Source: Sphingomonadaceae bacterium 3R27E2-A (GTDB lineage: Bacteria > Pseudomonadota > Alphaproteobacteria > Sphingomonadales > Sphingomonadaceae). Taken from it: DNA of 64,000 nucleotides. The DNA lies in the NCBI GenBank assembly GCA_005503165.1, contig SCNT01000008.1, positions 1 through 64,000 of the forward strand. Reading direction: 5' to 3'. Shown here in pieces: positions 8,700 to 15,232 of the stretch (its first letter is position 1; every line of letters starts with the position of its first letter). Below the pieces are notes generated by a model, which made no database searches, was not told the origin of the DNA, and worked only from the letters and a program-made list of their open reading frames with translations. The translations under genes and the position numbers were made by a program.

Positions 8700-11600
8700 C
8701 TAGTCGCGCAGCCCGTCCGCAGGACAGATGAAGAAGAAGGGACAAGTCGGGCAGTTACGGCTGCTGCGTTTCGGATCGAACTGACCTGCGGCAATCGCGC
8801 TCAACGCCTCCGCCGCCCCATCGAGCGCCTCGGTCAGCTTGCCTGCAGCGGCCGTGGCGTCCTTTTGAGCGCCGTCGAGGAGCGAGATATGCAAGAAGCT
8901 GGCTGCAATCCCTTCGTCTTGCTTCACCATAGCCTGCAGGAACGCATAACGGGCCTTGGGCGATTCTCCGCTCCTGGCAAGCCGCCCGGCCTTCATCCGC
9001 TGGATGACGATCGCGCCTCCGGCCTTCTGGATGTGATCGGCCCGGGCGATGATGGTCACCCCCTCGATTGTCAGACGCCGTTCAGTCTTCAAGGCATGAC
9101 CGCTCATCGCCGTGCCGGCATTAACGAGCATCCGCTGCGCGGCACCCATGTAGTGCATCGCCGCGGGGTGGTCAGCCGGACCGCGCTCCGACCAACTGGT
9201 GTTCAGATGGGCAGCGACGTCAGCGGCTGACCGGGCCGGCTGTTCCCGTAGCCAATCCAGACCCGCGCGAATGACACCATGAAATCGCAGGTATGGAGTG
9301 TCTGCGAGCCGGCGCGACAGTCCCAAAGCCTCACCGTAATAGTAGCGCCGAGGACAGGAGAAATAGTCTTCAAGGGCGGTGACCGCGAGCTCCGGCGACA
9401 TGCCGCCAGCAGCCCTTTGTGGCACCGGGCTGGGGGCTGCCAGTCCGGTGGCAGTCCAGTGCGGCGCAGGCTCGCCTCCGGGCGCCAGAATGGGCGACAG
9501 CGGTTTGAGCAATTTCGAAGGGTTGGGCCTCGACGATCCGCCGTAGCGGTTGGCCCGGGACACGGTCAGGCGATCCTTCGCGCGCGAGAGGCCCACGAAC
9601 ATCAGGCTCTCTTCTTCTGCATCGCTTGTCATCAGCGCGTCCTCAACCGCGATGCCAGGCGGCAAAGGGCAGAGATCTGCCCTGGCATTCGGCGGGAAAT
9701 AGGAAGGGCTGACCGATGGAATGTAGACGTGCTGGAACTCCAGCCCTTTGGCGGCATGCACCGTCATCAGCTGCACCGCATCGATTCCTGACGCTGCGGC
9801 CGGAAGGCGGCGGAGTTCCTTTTCCTCATCGAGAACCTCAAGGCGGCGGATGTGGTCGAGAAAGTCGCGATTGGGGCTGCGATTTGCTGGAGGCCGGTGG
9901 CCAAACGCTAGGGTGAGAAGCTGATAGACAGCAAGCTGGCGCTGCTGCGCCGCCACGTCGTCCCCGGCGAAGGGCGCGCTGTAGATCGCGGCCGCCTTGC
10001 CAAACAGGAACGCGGATATGAGGGCGTGCGGCGAGGTTTTGAAGTCGGCGCTGCCAAGGTCATCCGCCAACCGCATAAACCCGGCTCGGCCTTCCGCCGA
10101 CAAGGTCACCTCGTTTGCGCGCCTCAGCGCGGCCAACATGGCGATGTCCATGTCCTTCCTAAAGCGAAACATCTCCAGAATGTCTGGCACGGGCACTGCG
10201 TAGCGCGAAAATTGAGCCACGCGGAGCAGGCCGACACCGTCATGCTCTCCGGCGACCGAGATCAAGGACAATAGGTCGCGCACTTCTGGCCGTTCAAAGA
10301 AGTCCCCGAAATACAGCGCCGGCACACCCGCGCGCTGGAAATGCGCTGCCAGGGTGCTGAGTACGCCGTGGGTCCGCGCCAGGACGGCGTGCTTGCTGAA
10401 CCCACCTTGCTCGGTACGGCGCGTCAGGATTTCCTGGGCGAGCCCCTCGGCTTCGGTTTCGCGTTCGGTGGCAATGCAATACGCGATTTCGCCGCTGTCC
10501 TTGCCGCGGTTTGGCGTCAGTTCGTTCTTGGAAGCAAAGGCGGCGGCCGTCATCGTTCGCCCATAGCGTTCAAACAGGCCGACAATTCGCCCACCAGAGC
10601 GGTAATTGACTTCCAGATCCTTGAAGGCAGCAGTAGGGAAAGCGTCGGCGAAGCGGCTCATATTGAGCGGCGAGGCGCCTCGGAACCGATAGATCGATTG
10701 CCGGACATCGCCGACGACCCAGGGACCGACAGCAGGATCGGCAAGCTGTTTGAGCAAGGCAGCGCTCGCCTTGTTCATGTCCTGATATTCGTCGACCAGA
10801 ATGTGCCGGTAGGTCTTGCGGATTTCGGCGGCGACGTCGACGTTGGTCTTCAGAAGTTCAACGCTCCGCGCGATAAGATCGCCGAAGTCCACCCACCCCC
10901 GCGTTTCGAGCGCCGTCTGGTAGACCGCATAGATGTGGGCCGCTTCCAGGGCCTTGTCCCTTGGCTCACCCTCCGGCATGGCCAGCGCCCGCGCATGGTA
11001 GATCTTAGGGTCACACAGCTCATCCTTGGCGCGCGATATGGCGTTCAGAACCGACTTCAGCCCGCGTAGCGGTTCCTGCAGGTCAAAATAATAGTCGAGC
11101 TTGAGGTTCTCGAGTTCCGACTCAAGAAGGAACAGCGAGTCCGCCCGGTCCAGGAGTTTCGGAGAACTAGGGAAGCCGAGCCGGTCTCCGTAGAGGCGAA
11201 GCAGTTCCTGCCCAAAGGCGTGAAAAGTGCTGCACCAGACTGCGGTAGCGGCGCCTCCAAGTTCGAGACGAAGCCGACGTGAAAGATCATCGGCCGAAGC
11301 ATTGGAATAGGTCAGGGCCAGAATTGAGCCTGGATCGGCCTCCCTCTGGGATATGAGCCACGCTGCCCGGGCCACCAAAGTGCGCGTTTTGCCGGTGCCG
11401 GGGCCGGCTCGCACCTGCACTGGCCCTGGATCCGCCTCTGCCGCAAGTCGCTGACTGTCGTCCAGCGACGGACGTTCGCCATCGAGAGTCGGCGGCCGCT
11501 CTTCAGGAAGCAAGAGTGCATCTGCCATCTGTTGCTGGACCAGATTCCATGGAAGGCCCAGGTCGGCAGAGATAGTGTCTGCTGTAAGCTGGTGCGCGAT

Positions 11601-12047
11601 GCACGCTGCCCTGAGGCGCTTACGAGGCAGCAGAAACTCGCGGGCATAGACATTTGCTTGCGCTTCGCGGCGCTGCTTAGGACTATAAGCGTCGCTTTCG
11701 CCTACCGCCGAGCTTTCGGGCTCGGCGATCGTATAGGGATCGACGTCATCATCGTGGCAACCGCCCTTCGGATGGTGCAGCCGGTGGTGCCCGAATTTGT
11801 GAGCGACGTGAAAGGCGCGATCTTCGTCACTAAGCGCGGCCGAGACCAGAATTCTCGGACCGTCCGGATCATAGGAAGCCTCGGTATTGTCCAGCAGCGC
11901 ATCGTCTTTGGGCAACACCAGGACCTGGACACCGCTAGCCAATGCGGCCGCTGCAAGAAGATCATCGGCCCGAAGCAGGTCAGCCTGTGGGTTCAGCTCG
12001 CCGTGCCAAGCTGCAGCCTGGCTGCGTAGTTCGGACCACGCACTCAT
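8700..12047 (-). CDS. UvrD-type helicase with N-terminal ImmA/IrrE-like domain and C-terminal cysteine cluster
   Basis: A 1115-residue fusion. Residues ~60-180 resemble an ImmA/IrrE (DUF955) metallopeptidase: AHKFGHHRLHH in the HExxH position and a later EAQANVYAREFLLPR helix carrying the third ligand. The catalytic Glu is Lys84 here. The middle is a superfamily 1 helicase with Walker A GPGTGKT (215-221), DEYQD and AAKGLEF. The C-terminal part resembles AddB/PD-(D/E)xK nucleases, with one cysteine in YFSCPRRYYYG and three in NCPTCPFFFIC, as in iron-sulfur nuclease folds; the acidic nuclease residues look eroded. The gene overlaps the upstream gene by four bases and lies 95 bases before bilA. 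Confidence 0.83.
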   Translation of the reverse strand: MSAWSELRSQAAAWHGELNPQADLLRADDLLAAAALASGVQVLVLPKDDALLDNTEASYDPDGPRILVSAALSDEDRAFHVAHKFGHHRLHHPKGGCHDDDVDPYTIAEPESSAVGESDAYSPKQRREAQANVYAREFLLPRKRLRAACIAHQLTADTISADLGLPWNLVQQQMADALLLPEERPPTLDGERPSLDDSQRLAAEADPGPVQVRAGPGTGKTRTLVARAAWLISQREADPGSILALTYSNASADDLSRRLRLELGGAATAVWCSTFHAFGQELLRLYGDRLGFPSSPKLLDRADSLFLLESELENLKLDYYFDLQEPLRGLKSVLNAISRAKDELCDPKIYHARALAMPEGEPRDKALEAAHIYAVYQTALETRGWVDFGDLIARSVELLKTNVDVAAEIRKTYRHILVDEYQDMNKASAALLKQLADPAVGPWVVGDVRQSIYRFRGASPLNMSRFADAFPTAAFKDLEVNYRSGGRIVGLFERYGRTMTAAAFASKNELTPNRGKDSGEIAYCIATERETEAEGLAQEILTRRTEQGGFSKHAVLARTHGVLSTLAAHFQRAGVPALYFGDFFERPEVRDLLSLISVAGEHDGVGLLRVAQFSRYAVPVPDILEMFRFRKDMDIAMLAALRRANEVTLSAEGRAGFMRLADDLGSADFKTSPHALISAFLFGKAAAIYSAPFAGDDVAAQQRQLAVYQLLTLAFGHRPPANRSPNRDFLDHIRRLEVLDEEKELRRLPAAASGIDAVQLMTVHAAKGLEFQHVYIPSVSPSYFPPNARADLCPLPPGIAVEDALMTSDAEEESLMFVGLSRAKDRLTVSRANRYGGSSRPNPSKLLKPLSPILAPGGEPAPHWTATGLAAPSPVPQRAAGGMSPELAVTALEDYFSCPRRYYYGEALGLSRRLADTPYLRFHGVIRAGLDWLREQPARSAADVAAHLNTSWSERGPADHPAAMHYMGAAQRMLVNAGTAMSGHALKTERRLTIEGVTIIARADHIQKAGGAIVIQRMKAGRLARSGESPKARYAFLQAMVKQDEGIAASFLHISLLDGAQKDATAAAGKLTEALDGAAEALSAIAAGQFDPKRSSRNCPTCPFFFICPADGLRD

Positions 12048-12715
12048 GCCGTCGGTTCATCCGCGTCTGCCAGGCGCTGCAACCAAAAAGCCTTCAGATC
12101 AGCCGATAGCGTAGAGGCTTTGATGGCCACTTCGAACGTCTCGGTTTCGATCCTTATTGGCCCTTTGGCCTTGCGCAGATTGCCCCTGGAGGACGGGATC
12201 GGTGCGCCGGTGGCCGAGGCAATCACATGCGCTGGCGGCATGTGAATCTCACCGGCGATCCTACGGAACATTTCCAAAGGTCGCCGCCCGACGATGCGAC
12301 GTCGGTCCAACTTCATCATCAATCCCGTATCGAGACCGACACGAACGGCGACTTGGTCTTCCGTGAGGCCGCTCGCACGGATCAGCTGCGAGAGACGCGG
12401 AGGCATTGATTTTGTTTCAATCTCTCCGCTCCTGTCGTCGACGCCCGCTGACGCTTGTCCCGGTGCGTCGTGACGGCGGGCCAGAACTCGGCTCACGCCA
12501 ATATTCGCAAATTGCTCAAGACTGCAGCCGGACAGCGCCGGCTCGTCTTTCAAAGCCGTTTGCAAGGCAAGATTGGCGAAAAACGCTACCAGCGCATCGC
12601 GATGCTGGGGATAGGCGGCGATCGCCACCACGAGATTCTCATGCGTCGGCTCGACGCCGTCGATGAGGAGGTCAAGGATGACGTCATCTGCCGTTGGTTG
12701 ATCCACACGGTTCAT
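12044..12715 (-). CDS. XRE-like helix-turn-helix protein
   Basis: A 223-residue protein. The segment near residues 105-160 (MPPRLSQLIRASGLTEDQVAVRVGLDTGLMMKLDRR) has a Cro/XRE-like helix-turn-helix pattern. The N-terminal 80 residues are acidic and helical with no domain recognised. It is translationally coupled to both neighbours (ATGA overlaps), sitting between a sigma-like protein and the ImmA-like helicase. XRE regulators with ImmA-type peptidases commonly act as repressor and anti-repressor, so a sensory or regulatory role is plausible but unproven. Confidence 0.65.
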   Translation of the reverse strand: MNRVDQPTADDVILDLLIDGVEPTHENLVVAIAAYPQHRDALVAFFANLALQTALKDEPALSGCSLEQFANIGVSRVLARRHDAPGQASAGVDDRSGEIETKSMPPRLSQLIRASGLTEDQVAVRVGLDTGLMMKLDRRRIVGRRPLEMFRRIAGEIHMPPAHVIASATGAPIPSSRGNLRKAKGPIRIETETFEVAIKASTLSADLKAFWLQRLADADEPTA

Positions 12716-13509
12716 GACTCTTCTCCATGCGCTGCGCGCATTTGCTCAATTGCAGTCTTTATCCAGTTTCGAATTTGACGTTCACTCACCTGCTTAAACT
12801 TCTCGCAGAGGGTCGGGACGCCGTCCGGGCCATCCTTGAGCGGCCAGTTGTAAATGTGCCGGAGGATAAAGGCTTCCCGGTGTCGCGGATCTGTCACCGC
12901 GTTGAGATACCTGAGCGCGCCTCTAGCCTCGTCCTCTTCTTGCGCGATCAAATGCTCTTCAGGGTTCAGATCCTCTGATGCGAGACGTTCGACTATCGGC
13001 GTGTACTGCCCGTCTTCATCGCGATCTGCCGACTGAAATGCCTGCGCCCTGCGACGGTCTGGCCCGATTGCACGGAGCGTCGCCTGCTTGACGACGGTCG
13101 CCGCGTCGACCTCAAGGTATTCGGCCGTGCGTGACGGAGGGATTGCATTGAGAAGGTCGCCTAGTTCATTCGCCACCGAGATCTGTATCTCTTCGCTATC
13201 GGCCGGACCGTAGCCCCGTGACCAACGGTTGACGATGGGCTTTACCCGTTCGAGGAATTGATAGGTAAGCATGCCGAGAACATGCGGATCGTTGTCGCGT
13301 CGTCGAAGCCGGATAAGATGAGCCAGGGTCTCGATCCGCCAGGATTGGTCACACCAGACGGTATGAGGCATGCCTAGGGCGAGCGCGATCTCGTTATCCA
13401 CTGCCTGGTGGCGGGTATAGCGTTCACCGCTTTTCCGGAAGCACGTCAGAGGTGCCGCTCGCATTTCGGTGGTCTCCTGATGCGCCTGACTGTGCGACGA
13501 CTGGTCCAT
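12712..13509 (-). CDS. Sigma-70-like DNA-binding protein
   Basis: A 265-residue protein. The C-terminal 90 residues resemble sigma region 4: DPRHREAFILRHIYNWPL, then PTLCEKFKQVSERQIRNWIKTAIEQMR, the last part being a helix-turn-helix. A central part (about 85-150) may correspond to region 2, but this is weak. The N-terminal segment is unassigned. It leads a run of minus-strand genes continuing through an XRE-like gene and a helicase towards the Bil genes, so it may control that operon or work as a dedicated sigma factor for it. It could instead be a sigma-like adaptor without promoter recognition. Confidence 0.6.
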   Translation of the reverse strand: MDQSSHSQAHQETTEMRAAPLTCFRKSGERYTRHQAVDNEIALALGMPHTVWCDQSWRIETLAHLIRLRRRDNDPHVLGMLTYQFLERVKPIVNRWSRGYGPADSEEIQISVANELGDLLNAIPPSRTAEYLEVDAATVVKQATLRAIGPDRRRAQAFQSADRDEDGQYTPIVERLASEDLNPEEHLIAQEEDEARGALRYLNAVTDPRHREAFILRHIYNWPLKDGPDGVPTLCEKFKQVSERQIRNWIKTAIEQMRAAHGEES

Positions 13510-13607
13510 GTCAGACTCAAGAGACGGTCAGCCGCGATCGGAAATCCGGTCGCAAATTTTTTTGGCCCGGACTTCTCGCGCGCTCGCAACCATCTTGCTG
13601 GCCGCAA

Positions 13608-13617
13608 GTGATATCAC
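13608..13617. promoter_or_regulatory. Palindrome upstream of the sigma-like gene
   Basis: GTGATATCAC is a perfect 10-bp palindrome in an AT-richer patch about 100 bases upstream of the first gene of the minus-strand operon. It may be an operator. The rest of 13510-13697 has only a T-run near 13557-13563. Confidence 0.3.
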
Positions 13618-13697
13618 GATATATCCAGATGTACGAAAGGCTCGTGTCCGACAATTTACATTGATCCCCCACTATCTGCTTGGCCGGCAGAATCCTG

Positions 13698-14051
13698 CTA
13701 GGCTGCATCCGCCTCCACCAGATCTACGGTGTGACCTTCGGGATCCTCGATCGTTGCACGCCGTCCCCACCGCGTCGAATGCGGTGCTCGCAAAAGTCGC
13801 CCATTGTTGGATGCAACAGCGATGCATCGGGCATCAAGGTCGTCAACCGTGAAACCAAGGCGCACGGCGCGTGTGCTCGCATGCTCCTCTTGGCAGGGAT
13901 AGATTTCGAGGAGGCCCCCGCCCGTTTCACAGCTCAAATGCACGGGGCCGCTCCCGTGTTTTTCCAGTTGGAACGCGAGCCCGAGTGAGCCGTAGAAATT
14001 GGCAAGGGCATGGGGATCGCGCGCGCGAAGGACGAGAAGGTTGAGCTGCAT
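13698..14051 (-). CDS. VOC (glyoxalase/bleomycin-resistance) family protein
   Basis: A 117-residue single-module VOC protein: MQLNLLVLRARDPHALANFYGSLG at the start and IEDPEGHTVDLVE at the end are the usual family signatures. The ATG at 14051 is chosen because AAGGAG lies 8 bases upstream; a TTG at 14069 is possible but less likely. Substrate is unknown; such proteins include antibiotic-binding and glyoxalase-like members. It follows an XRE gene within about 15 bases, so it may be co-transcribed. Confidence 0.78.
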   Translation of the reverse strand: MQLNLLVLRARDPHALANFYGSLGLAFQLEKHGSGPVHLSCETGGGLLEIYPCQEEHASTRAVRLGFTVDDLDARCIAVASNNGRLLRAPHSTRWGRRATIEDPEGHTVDLVEADAA

Positions 14052-14065
14052 GGGGCACGCTCCTT

Positions 14066-14590
14066 TCAATTCAGTCTTTGTTTGACCGCCACGGGATCTA
14101 CAGGCTCAATGGGTGCCTCAAATGTCGGGAAATGCGCACGCAATTCCAGCCGGCCGCCCATGGCTCGCAAATAATTTATAAGTGCGCTGACTTTGATATC
14201 CGCACTCTTTTCCAAACGAGATACGCGCGCTTGATCTGTTCCTAGGCTATCAGCGAGGTGTGATTGCGTTTCGCCTAGAAGATGTCGCAACTCTCGAAGG
14301 CCCAATGGGTGAATTTGTGCATTCTTACGCCATTGCGCTGCAAGTTGCAGAATGCGTGCACTGGCTTCTGCGGAATTCCTGTAAATTTCCTGAGGGCGTC
14401 GTCCATAGCTGCTCGTATCGATAAATAGACCAAAACCGAGCGCAGACTGCCACAGGACATTCGACCGCATGCCGTCGATCTCAATGTCGAGCCACCACTC
14501 ACCGTCCGGATTGGAGGGCTCGTCGATGTCGAAGGAAACCGACACTTCAGACTGAAGCGCTTCGATCAACTCATGAATGGGTTCGCTCAT
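14066..14590 (-). CDS. XRE-family helix-turn-helix regulator, antitoxin-like
   Basis: A 174-residue protein. Residues ~98-145 form an XRE helix-turn-helix (LRELRHLLGETQSHLADSLGTDQARVSRLEKSADIKVSALINYLRAMGG). The N-terminal part is an unassigned domain rich in Trp and acidic residues. It overlaps the upstream 125-residue gene by four bases. Order and coupling resemble toxin-antitoxin pairs with an XRE antitoxin second, as in HigBA-type loci, but the partner is not a recognised toxin. Confidence 0.7.
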   Translation of the reverse strand: MSEPIHELIEALQSEVSVSFDIDEPSNPDGEWWLDIEIDGMRSNVLWQSALGFGLFIDTSSYGRRPQEIYRNSAEASARILQLAAQWRKNAQIHPLGLRELRHLLGETQSHLADSLGTDQARVSRLEKSADIKVSALINYLRAMGGRLELRAHFPTFEAPIEPVDPVAVKQRLN

Positions 14591-14964
14591 AGCGTAATGC
14601 TCCTCGCGTAATGGTCTGCCTTGTCCAGAACAACGACCTTGTTGAGATCGACTATCAGGATCGCACCGCCCTCACTGAAATAGGTATGGTGCCCCTGGCT
14701 GCGATAGCGGTGCAAATCGTCGCGCCCGGGAACCGTCCGGTGCGCGTCGTCTCGTGGCGGATACATCCGGCCATCATCGCGCGGAAAAGCCGGGTCGAAG
14801 GCGATACCGGAAAATTCGTTCTCGACCTCGATCAGAATTCGACTGAGCAGCTCGAAAGCCTCCGCCTTGGATGCGCAAGCCGGCGCAGCCAAAAGGCGGA
14901 GGCAGAACTCTTCGAGGCGATCGTGCAGAATCATGTTGAAAACGACATATGTCACTTTCAGCAT
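14587..14964 (-). CDS. Unknown protein, possible toxin partner of the XRE regulator
   Basis: A 125-residue protein of unknown family. The C-terminal half (GHHTYFSEGGAILIVDLNKVVVLDKADHY) looks like a compact strand-rich domain. The ATG at 14964 is used; an ATG at 14934 gives a start more typical in composition (MILHDRLEEFCLRLL). Neither has a good ribosome-binding site. The four-base overlap with the following XRE gene makes a toxin-antitoxin or regulator-effector pair possible. Confidence 0.5.
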   Translation of the reverse strand: MLKVTYVVFNMILHDRLEEFCLRLLAAPACASKAEAFELLSRILIEVENEFSGIAFDPAFPRDDGRMYPPRDDAHRTVPGRDDLHRYRSQGHHTYFSEGGAILIVDLNKVVVLDKADHYARSITL

Positions 14965-15232
14965 ATTTTCAAGAGCCCGCGTTAGGCGAGATTACACCAG
15001 TGCAATCAGCCTTTGGTCACTGCCTTCCGTGCTGCCGCAGCCGTGAGCCAGCGCCTTCATCAGGCGACGTTTGCGCCCCAGAAGCGAACGTCGCATTCTG
15101 GTCGCTTCACGGCAACGCGACGATAAACCCACTGACCACTCCGCAAAGATTGCGCTGCGAGTTCGATGGGTTACTGATGCAACAAGCAGCCTGAAAACGG
15201 ATATGCTCCCGAATTTCAATTCAAGGCCGTAA

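Noticed and set aside
13698..14051. Extradiol dioxygenase role for the small VOC protein
   Set aside because: Single short module without the iron-ligand pattern of BphC enzymes, and no catabolic genes nearby.
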